A stretch of DNA of 48,169 bases from Lacrimispora defluvii (lineage in GTDB: Bacteria > Bacillota > Clostridia > Lachnospirales > Lachnospiraceae): positions 1 to 48,169 of the forward strand of contig JAAOXG010000085.1 in NCBI GenBank assembly GCA_013036995.1, written 5' to 3'. The position numbers and the translations under genes are program-made. Below are positions 9,505-18,365 of this stretch, piece after piece. Numbering within the stretch: position 1 is the stretch's first letter; the number at the start of each line of letters is the position of its first letter. The notes under the pieces were generated by a model. The model was given only the letters and a program-made list of their open reading frames with translations. It did not search any database and had not been told where the DNA came from.

Positions 9505-10378
9505 ATCCTGCCACCTCCGTTTCACTTATAAATATTTCTTCCAGGGATAAGGGAATAATCTCATAGAAGACAGGCTGGAAGGATTCCATCATTCCAACAA
9601 CCTCTTCCCTGGTTCCCCGCACTGTCATGGTATACAGCTTTCCTCTCGTCTCCGTCTTAATCCGGTCTAAGGATACCAGGTCGGCCTCTGTCATACCATC
9701 TTTTAACACACACTGAACCTTATGAATATTCAGCTTTAAATCATCTAAATCCTTTGAAAGCAGTATGCCTCCTCTATGGAGCAGTCCTACATGGTCACAT
9801 ATGTCTTCCAGCTCCCTTAAATTGTGAGAGGCAATAATGGGAGTTAAATTTCTTTCCGCCATATCATTGGCAAAAATACTTTTTACTGCCTGGCGCATAA
9901 CCGGATCCAGACCGTCGAATGTCTCATCACAGAATAAATAATCTGTATTGGCACTGATGCCGCAGGCTACAGACAGCTGCTTTTTCATACCTTTTGAAAA
10001 GGTATGTACCTTTCTTCTCATTTCCAAACCAAAATTACCAATCAGACTTTCAAAGCGCTTCCGATCAAATTCCGGATAAACTTTACTGTAAAATTCCATC
10101 ATATCCCGGGGAGTCGCATTATTAAAATAATACTGATCATCTGATATATAGAAAAATCTCTTCTTTACATTCTCATTTTCAAAGACAGACTCTCCATCTA
10201 TGGTCACAGTTCCCTCATCTGGTTTTAAAATTCCGCTTAACAGCCTTAAAAAAGTACTTTTGCCAGCACCATTGGTACCGATAAGACCAAATACATTACC
10301 GTCTTTAATCTCAGCACTTACATGGTCCAGTGCCATGATATTGTCAAATTGTTTTGTCAAATTTTCTGCCTTAATCAT
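9479..10378 (-). CDS. ABC transporter ATP-binding protein
   Basis: 299 residues with a full set of ABC motifs: Walker A GTNGAGKS, the signature region FSKGMKKQL (SKGMKKQ in place of LSGGQ, common in ABC-2 exporters), Walker B YLFCDETFDGLDP and a switch His in IIASHNLRE. The C-terminal about 90 residues form the accessory domain seen in YtrB- and bacitracin-type ATPases. It powers the permease encoded immediately downstream. Its ATG overlaps the stop of the GntR gene by 4 nt (ATGA), so the three genes are translated as one unit. Confidence 0.92.
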   Translation of the reverse strand: MIKAENLTKQFDNIMALDHVSAEIKDGNVFGLIGTNGAGKSTFLRLLSGILKPDEGTVTIDGESVFENENVKKRFFYISDDQYYFNNATPRDMMEFYSKVYPEFDRKRFESLIGNFGLEMRRKVHTFSKGMKKQLSVACGISANTDYLFCDETFDGLDPVMRQAVKSIFANDMAERNLTPIIASHNLRELEDICDHVGLLHRGGILLSKDLDDLKLNIHKVQCVLKDGMTEADLVSLDRIKTETRGKLYTMTVRGTREEVVGMMESFQPVFYEIIPLSLEEIFISETEVAGYDIKKLIF

Positions 10379-10770
10379 TCCTTCACTCCTTCCCCTGATC
10401 CGTTTTCTTCATAAATCCATTCCTCTGCCAGCCACGAATGGGCTTTATCCTCTTTTATTCCAGCCCGCTTTGCCTCTTCTACCCAGTCCCCCAGTTTATT
10501 CTTTAATTCACTGGTTTTGAGGGCACGAATGGAGCTGGTATCTGCAACAAAACTGCCTCTTCCTTTCACGGAATAAATAAAACCTCTCCTCTCAAGCTCC
10601 ATATAAGCTCTTTGTATGGTATTGGGATTGATGGATAAATCTGTGGCCAGGCTTCTCACCGAAGGCAGCTGGCTGTCTTGTTCCAATACTCCGCAAATCA
10701 TAAGGTCTTTTAATTTTTCCACTATCTGTTCATAGATAGGTCTGCGATCTTTATAATCAAGCAGAATCAT
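10375..10770 (-). CDS. GntR family transcriptional regulator, YtrA subfamily
   Basis: 131 residues: an N-terminal winged helix (PIYEQIVEKLKDLMICGVL and LPSVRSLATDLSINPNTIQRAY) plus a short helical dimerisation tail. The short length and first position in an ABC operon are typical of YtrA-type repressors, which shut off their own operon until an envelope-active ligand is sensed. AGAGGTG precedes ATG 10770, and a near-consensus promoter with overlapping inverted repeats lies just upstream. Autoregulation is inferred from this context. Confidence 0.92.
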   Translation of the reverse strand: MILLDYKDRRPIYEQIVEKLKDLMICGVLEQDSQLPSVRSLATDLSINPNTIQRAYMELERRGFIYSVKGRGSFVADTSSIRALKTSELKNKLGDWVEEAKRAGIKEDKAHSWLAEEWIYEENGSGEGVKE

Positions 10771-10789
10771 AATTCACCTCTTTCTTAAC

Positions 10790-10810
10790 TGTACCAATAC
10801 ATTTAATACA
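10790..10810 (-). promoter_or_regulatory. Possible GntR operator downstream of the -10
   Basis: An imperfect inverted repeat with TGTA and TACA ends sits across the expected transcription start. YtrA-type operators are often placed here, but the symmetry is modest, so it is low confidence. Confidence 0.3.
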
Positions 10811-10813
10811 CTC

Positions 10814-10842
10814 AATATAGCAGATCGCCTCCGATCTGTCAA
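10814..10842 (-). promoter_or_regulatory. SigA promoter of the GntR-ABC operon
   Basis: TTGACA (10837-10842), a 17-bp spacer and TATATT (10814-10819) on the - strand, about 45 bp before the GntR start. Confidence 0.8.
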
Positions 10843-10851
10843 CCGGAGGCG
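10826..10851. promoter_or_regulatory. GC-rich inverted repeat spanning the -35 box
   Basis: Perfect 8-bp arms CGCCTCCG/CGGAGGCG with a 10-bp gap that contains the whole TTGACA of the GntR promoter. It could be an operator, or the end hairpin of the DUF4397-type gene whose stop is 9 bp upstream. It lacks a U-tract, which argues against a standard terminator. Confidence 0.5.
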
Positions 10852-10859
10852 GCGTTATT

Positions 10860-11669
10860 TTAATAATTTCTTCTGTCTTCAACAATCAGGATCCGAATCG
10901 CATTCATAGTATTACTCCAGTTAAATACATATAATGTATAAGAGGCATTTCCTCTGATGTAAAGATTAGAAGAAAGCAGGATGTTTTCGCTCTGGGCATT
11001 GCTGCTCATTACCGAAACCAGGTAAAAGCCAATCTTTTGATATTTAAAGGCGGTTACCTCTTTATAGTCCACCTCCTTAAATGTAAGTACTCCTCCATTT
11101 AAAAATACGTTTACTTTTCGATTTGTAATGGATAAATTGCAGACCCGAAAGCACCCTGTGTTAATTCCACCGTTGCAGTACATATCCATGATTTCCATTA
11201 TTTCAAGACCGGTATCCGAGTTGAACACTGCCACCGTCATTGCCTGCCCCAGTGGGACATCAATCTGTTTCTCTAAATATACGTATCCATTTTCCCCTTG
11301 TACAGTCACAGTCTGCGTCTTGGCGGAAACTCTTCCGTATTGACTCATGTCTCCGTTATCCAGTCCATTTACCGCGAGTTGTTTGTTAATATAGATCTGA
11401 AATGGATCGTAACCAGCAGCAGCATTTAAGAATCTTACAAGTCCGTATTCACTGGTATTACAAAAATAACATGGTATAATCGGCTTGGGAAACACGGTGA
11501 TAACGGAAGTCCAATGTTCGTCAGTATCCGAATTTTCACTGGGATTTGGTTTCAATGGCCAATCCTCACTAAGATCCGGAGCGGGTACATTAGATGGGTT
11601 GGCTTCCTGATTAGAGTCAGGGGGTTGATTTTGATTGGTGTCATTTTGCATATAATAAATAATACCCAT
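10860..11669 (-). CDS. DUF4397-like domain protein, possible spore or surface protein
   Basis: 269 residues. A disordered N-terminal part rich in Asn, Pro, Ser and Gln (to about residue 60) is followed by a beta domain of the DUF4397 type (VRFLNAAAGYDPFQIYIN, then the SQYGRV region) and a second similar beta segment (FRVCNLSITNRKVNVFLN), suggesting two related modules. There is no signal peptide or membrane anchor, unlike many secreted DUF4397 proteins. In clostridia such leaderless proteins occur among spore coat components, but that is only inference here. AGAGGG precedes ATG 11669. Monocistronic, directly upstream of the GntR promoter. Confidence 0.7.
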   Translation of the reverse strand: MGIIYYMQNDTNQNQPPDSNQEANPSNVPAPDLSEDWPLKPNPSENSDTDEHWTSVITVFPKPIIPCYFCNTSEYGLVRFLNAAAGYDPFQIYINKQLAVNGLDNGDMSQYGRVSAKTQTVTVQGENGYVYLEKQIDVPLGQAMTVAVFNSDTGLEIMEIMDMYCNGGINTGCFRVCNLSITNRKVNVFLNGGVLTFKEVDYKEVTAFKYQKIGFYLVSVMSSNAQSENILLSSNLYIRGNASYTLYVFNWSNTMNAIRILIVEDRRNY

Positions 11670-11806
11670 AAAATCCCTCTTTATTATCGTTATATAGTAA
11701 GTTTATTCCACGAACAATCCTCAGTGCCTGTCAGATAGGAATCATCCCGTATTTGTTATCAGAATATCAAATTTAATGGATTAGATGCAGCATGTTCAGA
11801 TAATAC

Positions 11807-11846
11807 AAAAGAGGTGCACCGGTCTTCTGACCAGGTGCACCTCTTT
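11807..11846 (-). terminator. Terminator of nifJ
   Basis: Long hairpin: GAGGTGCACC pairs with GGTGCACCTC and an inner GGTC/GACC extends it past one bulged base. T-rich sequence follows on the - strand. It lies 16 bp past the nifJ stop. Confidence 0.85.
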
Positions 11847-11861
11847 AAATCAATAATTTAA

Positions 11862-14800
11862 TTATTCATTGCCGTATAAAGTAACCAGCTTCTGAAGATA
11901 TTCAAATCTTGATTTTGCATCTTCCTCATTCTTGGAGAATAATTCAGCTGCTCTTTCCGGATTCTTCATTGCTAAGGATGCGTAACGAACTTCACCCTTT
12001 AAGAATTCCTGATATCCTTCCAGTGCAGGAGCCTTGCTGTCTAAGGAGAATTTCTTCTCAGCAGCAGGATTGAAACGGAAGTTATTCCAGTATCCGCACT
12101 CAACAGCAAGCTTCTCTTCTGTCTGTGCCTTTGACATACCCTTCTTGATACCATGGCTGATACATGGAGCGTATGCGATAATTAAGGATGGACCTGGATA
12201 AGCTTCTGCCTCTGCAATTGCTTTAACAGTCTGATTGTAATCAGCACCCATAGCAATCTGAGCAACATATACATAGCCATAGCTCATAGCAATGCTTGCA
12301 AGATCTTTCTTCTTTGTATCTTTTCCGCCAGCTGCGAACTGTGCTACTGCACCAGTCTTGGTAGCCTTGGAAGACTGACCGCCTGTATTGGAATAGATCT
12401 CAGTATCAAATACCATGATGTTAATGTCCTTACCGCTTGCAAGAACGTGGTCAACACCACCGAAACCGATATCATATGCCCAGCCGTCACCACCAAAGAT
12501 CCACTGTGACTTTTTGCCAAGGAAATCTTTATTCTTAACAACAGCTTTCGCTAAGTCACAATCTACTCCTTCTAATGCTGCCACCAGTTTGTCAGATGCT
12601 GAACCGTTGGTAACACCGATGCTGAAGGTATCTAAATACTCTTTGCATGCTGCTTTTACTTCATCAGATGCTTTGTCGGAATTAGCGATTTCTTCTACTT
12701 TGCTCTTTAAGCCTTCTCTGATTGCATTCTGAGCTAAAAGCATACCGTAACCGAACTCAGCATTATCCTCAAATAAGGAGTTTGCCCATGCAGGACCCTG
12801 TCCCTTTGCATTTACGGTATATGGTGTAGAAGGTGAGGAGTTACCCCAGATGGAAGAACATCCAGTTGCATTGGCAATGTACATTCTGTCACCGAATAAC
12901 TGAGTGATTAATTTTGCATAAGGTGTCTCGCCGCAGCCTGCACATGCTCCTGAGTACTCAAGAAGAGGCTGTTTAAACTGGCTTCCCTTAACAGTTGCTT
13001 CTTTGAATTTATCAATAACTTCCTGCTTAATTGGCAGAGTCTGACCATATTCAAAAGTTTCCTGTGTTACATCACAGTTAGCTTCCATGTTTACCATAGT
13101 AAGAGCTTTCTCACCCTTCTTTCCAGGACAAACATTTGCACAGGAACCGCAGCCGGTACAGTCAAAAGCAGATACAGTGATTGCAAACTGATATCCTGGC
13201 ATTCCGGTCATAGGAAGAACTTTCATGTTCTCTGGCTTCTTAGCAGCTTCTTCCTCTGTTAAAGCAACAGGACGGATAACAGCGTGAGGACATACATAAG
13301 AACAGAAATTACACTGAATACAGTTCTCCGGTTTCCACTGAGGAATCGTTACTGCAATACCACGTTTCTCGTAAGCAGAAGATCCGGATGGTGTAGAACC
13401 GTCAACGTAATCAACGAATGCAGATACTGGTAAAGAATTACCGTCCTGAGCGTTAACTTTTGTCTGAACGTTGTTAACGAAATCAACAACATCCTGTCTT
13501 CCTTCTTTGATCTTCTTATAATCAAGACCTTCGTCTTCGCAGTTTTTCCAGCTTTCCGGAACTTCAATTTTAACAACGCCCTTTGCACCGGCATCAATTG
13601 CTGCCCAGTTCTTCTGAACGATTTCTTCACCCTTACGGCCATAAGTTGCTTTAGCAGCAGCTTTCATAAGCTCGTTTGCTTTTTCTGCAGGAATGATTCC
13701 TGTCAGTTCAAAGAATGCAGACTGAAGAATGGTGTTGATACGGGTTGCGCCCATACCAGTTTCGATACCGATCTTCACACCGTCGATGGTATAGAACTTA
13801 ATATTATGATCAGCAATATACTTCTTAACCTGTCCTGGTAAGTGCTTTTCAAGGCCTTCCTGATCCCATGGGCAGTTTAATAAGAATACACCGCCGTCAA
13901 CCAGTTCCTGTACCATGTTGTACTTACGGATATAGGAAGGATTGTGGCATGCTACGAAATTAGCTTTGCGGATTAAATAAGTGGATTTAATCGGCTTATG
14001 GCCAAAACGTAAATGAGACATAGTGATACCGCCGGACTTCTTGGAATCATAGTCGAAGTAAGCCTGAGCATACATATCTGTATTATCACCGATAATCTTA
14101 ATGGAGTTCTTATTGGCACCTACAGTACCGTCAGCACCAAGTCCCCAGAACTTACAGTTAGAAGTTCCTTCTGGAGTTGTGATGATATCATCTCCTGTCT
14201 CAAGAGAAAGGTGAGTTACATCATCCACGATACCGATAGTAAATGGAGTTTTTGTCTTGTTCTCATAAACAGCTACGATCTGAGTTGGAGTAGTGTCTTT
14301 GGAACCAAGGCCATAACGTCCTGTAAGAATCTTAACCTGATCAAACTTTGTTCCCTTTAAAGCTGCAACAACATCTAAGTATAATGGTTCGCCTAAAGAG
14401 CCTGGTTCTTTGGTTCTGTCTAAAACAGAAATAGTCTTAACAGTATCAGGAATCGCATCGATCAGAGCCTGTGCGCTGAATGGTCTGTAAAGACGTACTT
14501 TAATCACACCAACCTTATGGCCAGCTGCAACTAAATAGTCAAGAGTCTCTTCAATGGTATCGTTTACAGAACCCATGGAAACAATTACATGATCTGCATC
14601 AGCAGCTCCGTAGTAATTGAAAAGTTTGTAATCTGTACCAATCTTTGCATTTACCTTATCCATATATTTCTGAACAATTGCAGGCAGTGCATCATAATAT
14701 GGGTTGCAAGCTTCTCTTGCCTGGAAGAAAATATCAGGGTTCTGAGCAGAGCCTCTCAGACATGGGTGATTAGGATTTAATGCATGACGGCGGAACTCGT

Positions 14801-15401
14801 CAACTGAATCCATATTTACCATCTCTTTTAAATCTTCATAATCCCATGTTTCGATCTTCTGGATCTCGTGAGAAGTACGGAAACCATCGAAGAAGTTAAT
14901 AAATGGTACTTTACCTTCAAGAGCTGCCATATGAGCAACCGGAGTTAAGTCCATAACTTCCTGTACGCTGGATTCACATAACATTGCACAGCCGGTCTGA
15001 CGACAGGCATAAACATCAGAGTGGTCACCAAAGATTGATAAGGCATGGCTTGCAATAGCACGTGCAGATACGTTGATTACACCTGGTAACTGCTCGCCGG
15101 CAATTTTATAAAGATTAGGGATCATGAGTAACAGACCCTGGGAAGCTGTATAGGTGGTGGTCAGAGCACCTGCTGCCAAGGAACCGTGAACCGCACCTGC
15201 GGCACCTGCCTCAGACTGCATCTCTGTAATGTGCACTGTCTGGCCAAAAATATTAGTTCTTCCGTCTGTAGACCATTCATCTGTAGCTTCTGCCATAGGT
15301 GAAGACGGGGTAATAGGATAGATTGCCGCTACATCAGTAAATGCATAGGATGCATGAGCTGCTGCATGGTTTCCATCCATGGTTTTCATTTTTCTTGCCA
15401 T
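11862..15401 (-). CDS. nifJ: Pyruvate:ferredoxin (flavodoxin) oxidoreductase
   Basis: 1179 residues, the usual length of the homodimeric one-chain enzyme that converts pyruvate and CoA to acetyl-CoA and CO2 while reducing ferredoxin, a central step of clostridial fermentation. Visible parts: an N-terminal pyrimidine-binding domain (YPITPSSPMAEATDEWS), a CoA/transketolase-C region, a ferredoxin insert with CIQCNFCSYVCP and CTGCGSCANVCPGK for two [4Fe-4S] clusters, and a C-terminal TPP domain with CAGCGETPYAKL (a further cluster Cys pair) and GDGWAYDIGFGG (TPP and Mg binding). AGGAGG precedes ATG 15401. Single gene; the leader carries a short palindrome that may be regulatory. Codons are strongly biased, as expected for an abundant enzyme. 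Confidence 0.98.
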   Translation of the reverse strand: MARKMKTMDGNHAAAHASYAFTDVAAIYPITPSSPMAEATDEWSTDGRTNIFGQTVHITEMQSEAGAAGAVHGSLAAGALTTTYTASQGLLLMIPNLYKIAGEQLPGVINVSARAIASHALSIFGDHSDVYACRQTGCAMLCESSVQEVMDLTPVAHMAALEGKVPFINFFDGFRTSHEIQKIETWDYEDLKEMVNMDSVDEFRRHALNPNHPCLRGSAQNPDIFFQAREACNPYYDALPAIVQKYMDKVNAKIGTDYKLFNYYGAADADHVIVSMGSVNDTIEETLDYLVAAGHKVGVIKVRLYRPFSAQALIDAIPDTVKTISVLDRTKEPGSLGEPLYLDVVAALKGTKFDQVKILTGRYGLGSKDTTPTQIVAVYENKTKTPFTIGIVDDVTHLSLETGDDIITTPEGTSNCKFWGLGADGTVGANKNSIKIIGDNTDMYAQAYFDYDSKKSGGITMSHLRFGHKPIKSTYLIRKANFVACHNPSYIRKYNMVQELVDGGVFLLNCPWDQEGLEKHLPGQVKKYIADHNIKFYTIDGVKIGIETGMGATRINTILQSAFFELTGIIPAEKANELMKAAAKATYGRKGEEIVQKNWAAIDAGAKGVVKIEVPESWKNCEDEGLDYKKIKEGRQDVVDFVNNVQTKVNAQDGNSLPVSAFVDYVDGSTPSGSSAYEKRGIAVTIPQWKPENCIQCNFCSYVCPHAVIRPVALTEEEAAKKPENMKVLPMTGMPGYQFAITVSAFDCTGCGSCANVCPGKKGEKALTMVNMEANCDVTQETFEYGQTLPIKQEVIDKFKEATVKGSQFKQPLLEYSGACAGCGETPYAKLITQLFGDRMYIANATGCSSIWGNSSPSTPYTVNAKGQGPAWANSLFEDNAEFGYGMLLAQNAIREGLKSKVEEIANSDKASDEVKAACKEYLDTFSIGVTNGSASDKLVAALEGVDCDLAKAVVKNKDFLGKKSQWIFGGDGWAYDIGFGGVDHVLASGKDINIMVFDTEIYSNTGGQSSKATKTGAVAQFAAGGKDTKKKDLASIAMSYGYVYVAQIAMGADYNQTVKAIAEAEAYPGPSLIIAYAPCISHGIKKGMSKAQTEEKLAVECGYWNNFRFNPAAEKKFSLDSKAPALEGYQEFLKGEVRYASLAMKNPERAAELFSKNEEDAKSRFEYLQKLVTLYGNE

Positions 15402-15443
15402 TCTTGATTTCCTCCTGCAAATGTGAATATTTGTATAATTTGG

Positions 15444-15458
15444 TTCCCCTTAGGGGAA
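15444..15458. promoter_or_regulatory. Short palindrome in the nifJ leader
   Basis: TTCCCC, 3-bp gap, GGGGAA: a perfect inverted repeat between a possible -10 (TATAAT on the - strand at 15473-15478) and the nifJ ribosome-binding site. No clear -35 partner is seen for that -10. It could be an operator just after the transcription start or a small leader hairpin. Confidence 0.4.
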
Positions 15459-15542
15459 AGTGACCTGACATTATTATAACAATTATTCAACAAAAAGCAA
15501 ATATTAAAACTGGAAATTAAAGTATTATTTTCAAAACAATTT

Positions 15543-15589
15543 AAAAAAAGACAGTACCAGACCTTAAATATGTGTCTGATGCTGTCTTT
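15543..15589 (-). terminator. Terminator of the VanW-family gene
   Basis: A 16-bp hairpin (15547-15562 with 15574-15589) with one mismatch and one G-T pair, followed by a long T-run on the - strand, 15 bp past the stop. Confidence 0.85.
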
Positions 15590-15603
15590 TGGGGTTGTTA
15601 AAA

Positions 15604-17307
15604 CTACTGACTCATGGGATTTGGCTGTATTATACTTTGGGTATTTTCCGCTGTTGTCCCTTCCGTCTCAGCCTGGGTTGCCGGAGTGTTCTGGGTTTCC
15701 GCTGCTGTAGTGGGCGCTGTCTCACCTGTATTCGTTCCCGGTCCGCTGCCTGGTAGTGTCTGAGTGGGAGCATTGCCCTGGTGGTTCTCCGGTGCAGTCT
15801 GGGAAGGTTCTGTGGCAGGTACCACAACACCGGTTGTATTACGTTTTATTGTAGCCGGCTTGCCGCGGTAGGTGCTGTTATGGAAGAATTCATCACTTAC
15901 CACAGTACCGTTCTTCTTAGTAACCAGGTTGGTTACCCAACGGCTTCCCTTTGTTTCCTGCTTAATCACTTTTTCTTCCCCTGGCTGCATGGTCTGATCC
16001 TCTTCATAAATTGGTGCCGGAGCATCTAACTCTGCTGTCTTATTGGAAGTCATTGACAATGTAACACCATCTTCCAGTATAGGGATACCTATAATAGAAA
16101 TCTTAAGCTTGCGATCAGCAAAACTGGTTCTGATGGCGATGGCACTGGAAGAATTATTAACAAACTTCATGTCCGGTCCACCAAAGCTTACCATCGCATC
16201 CTCACCCGGAGTCACATAACTGGGTTCATAACTGTGGGCATGACGTTCCGTGGTTGTCAGTCCTGCAAAAACAACTGCATTATACAGGGTAGAAGAAACC
16301 TGGCATACACCGCCACCCGGCTCTTCAATCAGGACTCCGTTTAAATAAGCTCCTGCCGGACGGTATCCCTTTGCAGAGGAACGCTCACCGGTTGTCTTAT
16401 TAAAGGAGAATTCCTCTCCTGGCTGCAGAATCATTCCGTTGAGCGCCGTGGAGGCAAGCTCAATATTCTTATTCCTGTCGCTGTTAGTCGTTGTTGTTGT
16501 TGTGTAAGTTCCGATTACTTTATACAGAGCCTTCGCCTGCTCTTCCGTAATCTTAGGAGCTGTCTCTGTGGCCTGTGCAGCAATGGAAGCCTTATAATTC
16601 TTTGCTTTGATCTGTGCCAGAATATCGGCAGTCAGCTTGTCCTGGTCAATTGCAATACCCTTTTTTTCGCCAGCGTAAACAAACTTTCCTGTGGCTTTGT
16701 CAAATCCGGAAATAGAACCATTCTTGGCGGGTACATCCCACTTTCCGGCAATGGCCTTCACCTCAGTTTCTACTTCATCATCCAAACCATCTGTATCGAT
16801 GGTATATTCCTCTTTTGTATCCTTACTGTAAATTTCATTAAGCAGGGTATCAATCCTGTCATCTAAAAAATTCTTCAGTTCGTATGTTTCATTCTCATAA
16901 GTAACTTTCATTCCCCAGCCTATGGACTGGTCAATTGCTTTTTTAGCTTCCGTCTTTGACAGACCTGTAATGGAAACTCCGTCTACATGTACCTCTTTTT
17001 TTAACTGGGTCTCAGAGACTTTCGTAGAGTTCACATCGGTCTCTTTTGTCTTATGACCCCCAATATACTTAACAGCAGCCATAACACTGATAACGGAGGC
17101 AACAGCGAAAACAGCAGCCAGTAAAATCTTCGTAATTCCGTACTGCGGTCCTCTTCTTCTCTTCTTACCGCGTCTTTGCTGATAGGAGTTTCCTCCTCTG
17201 TAAGACTGGCTTGTCCTTCTGCCTGAATTGGGCGTATTTCTTTTGCTTCCGTTCTGGGAGGAATAGGTTCTTCCACCGCTTCTTTGTCTGTTATCATCCT
17301 GACTCAT
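15604..17307 (-). CDS. VanW family protein with peptidoglycan-binding-like domain
   Basis: 567 residues. A basic, disordered N-terminus (about 55 residues rich in Arg, Ser, Asn and Gln) precedes one membrane helix near residues 57-80. An extracellular YoaR-type repeat region follows (VHVDGVSITGLSKTEAKKAI), then the VanW domain (FSFNKTTGERSSAKGYRPAG and GGGVCQVSSTLYNAV). The C-terminal about 80 residues are a Thr/Pro/Gln/Glu-rich linker-like tail. VanW proteins are widespread in clostridia and are thought to act at the cell wall; the name comes from vancomycin clusters and does not by itself show resistance. AAGGTGA precedes ATG 17307. Monocistronic. Confidence 0.9.
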   Translation of the reverse strand: MSQDDNRQRSGGRTYSSQNGSKRNTPNSGRRTSQSYRGGNSYQQRRGKKRRRGPQYGITKILLAAVFAVASVISVMAAVKYIGGHKTKETDVNSTKVSETQLKKEVHVDGVSITGLSKTEAKKAIDQSIGWGMKVTYENETYELKNFLDDRIDTLLNEIYSKDTKEEYTIDTDGLDDEVETEVKAIAGKWDVPAKNGSISGFDKATGKFVYAGEKKGIAIDQDKLTADILAQIKAKNYKASIAAQATETAPKITEEQAKALYKVIGTYTTTTTTNSDRNKNIELASTALNGMILQPGEEFSFNKTTGERSSAKGYRPAGAYLNGVLIEEPGGGVCQVSSTLYNAVVFAGLTTTERHAHSYEPSYVTPGEDAMVSFGGPDMKFVNNSSSAIAIRTSFADRKLKISIIGIPILEDGVTLSMTSNKTAELDAPAPIYEEDQTMQPGEEKVIKQETKGSRWVTNLVTKKNGTVVSDEFFHNSTYRGKPATIKRNTTGVVVPATEPSQTAPENHQGNAPTQTLPGSGPGTNTGETAPTTAAETQNTPATQAETEGTTAENTQSIIQPNPMSQ

Positions 17308-17349
17308 TTACTTCACCTTTTTACATGATTATGTAGCATTACACTGAGT

Positions 17350-17358
17350 AGTATACCA
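17350..17358 (-). promoter_or_regulatory. Extended -10 promoter for the VanW-family gene
   Basis: TGgTATACT read on the - strand about 45 nt before the start; the -35 region is weak, as often seen with extended -10 sites. Confidence 0.45.
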
Positions 17359-17425
17359 TACTTTGTGGGAAATGCTATTACGTTTTTATGAATTTTCTTA
17401 ATTATTTTTCGCGTAAATTCTACAT

Positions 17426-17454
17426 TTTACAGAACTAAAAAAACATGTTACTAT
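17426..17454 (+). promoter_or_regulatory. Promoter of the PHP phosphoesterase gene
   Basis: TTTACA (17426-17431), a 17-bp spacer and TACTAT (17449-17454), with the extended TG just before the -10. Confidence 0.6.
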
Positions 17455-17488
17455 AGTATTAATAAACTATTTCATTTTGGAGGTACCT

Positions 17489-18343
17489 ATGAATTTTATT
17501 GATCTTCACGTTCATTCAAATGCTTCTGACGGCACCTTAACACCTGCCAGAGTTGTGGAACTGGCGGCGCAAAAAGGACTTTCGGCAATTGCGCTTACAG
17601 ACCACGATACTATCGAAGGCATTCCCGAAGCTTTGGAGGCAGCAAAAAGTCTGCCTTTGGAAGTGATTCCCGGCATTGAACTCTCCTGCGTTTATCTGGG
17701 TGAAGAAATTCACATTTTAGGGCTTTATGTCGATCTTGCTGATAAAAAATTTATCAATGAAACTGACACGTTAAAAGACATCCGCATGAAAAGGAATACG
17801 GAGATGATTCATCGTTTTCAAAATGCCGGTATTGACATCACACTTTCTGAGGTACAGGCCGGTAATCCCGATACGGTCATCACCCGTGCACATTTTGCCC
17901 GGGTTCTGTTAGAAAAGGGCTATGTCACAAATATGGATCAGGCATTTAAAAAATATTTAAGCTACAGCGGACCGTACTGCCCGAGAAAAGAGAAGATTAC
18001 TCCGGAGCATGCCATGAAAATACTTCGAGACTGCAACGCATCCCCCGTCCTCGCCCATCCATACCAGTATCACCTGGGGGACAAAAAAACAGAAGAGCTT
18101 GTTTCCTATTTAAAGGAGATGGGTCTTCATGGCCTTGAAGTCTATCACTCTTCCAATAATCAATATGAAAGCGGAAAACTAAAAAAGCTTGCAAAAAAAT
18201 ACCAGCTCTTTCCTACCGGCGGCTCTGATTTTCACGGAACCAATAAACCCGATATTGATTTAGGCACAGGAAGAGGCGGTCTTCGTATCTCAGCCCTGCT
18301 TCTTGACGATATTAAAAGAATACGGCAGGAAAAGGGGCTGTAA
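17489..18343 (+). CDS. PHP domain phosphoesterase (RNase AM / YciV-TrpH type)
   Basis: 284 residues, a single PHP domain with the metal-binding set in order: DLHVHSNASDGT, ALTDHDTIEG, GIELSC, TRAHFARVL, LAHPYQY and GGSDFHG. Enterobacterial relatives hydrolyse 3',5'-nucleoside bisphosphates and trim RNA 5' ends; the exact substrate here is not shown. GGAGGT at 17479-17484 fixes ATG 17489; an upstream TTG at 17477 would overlap that site. Cytosolic. Convergent with hemB, with only 22 bp between the stops and no strong terminator visible. Confidence 0.88.
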   Translation: MNFIDLHVHSNASDGTLTPARVVELAAQKGLSAIALTDHDTIEGIPEALEAAKSLPLEVIPGIELSCVYLGEEIHILGLYVDLADKKFINETDTLKDIRMKRNTEMIHRFQNAGIDITLSEVQAGNPDTVITRAHFARVLLEKGYVTNMDQAFKKYLSYSGPYCPRKEKITPEHAMKILRDCNASPVLAHPYQYHLGDKKTEELVSYLKEMGLHGLEVYHSSNNQYESGKLKKLAKKYQLFPTGGSDFHGTNKPDIDLGTGRGGLRISALLLDDIKRIRQEKGL

Positions 18344-18365
18344 CCTCTCCTGCCAAAATCACGTA

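Noticed and set aside
15604-17307. Vancomycin resistance locus because of the VanW domain
   Set aside because: No vanA/B ligase, vanH, vanX or sensor genes are present; VanW-domain proteins are common in clostridia without resistance.
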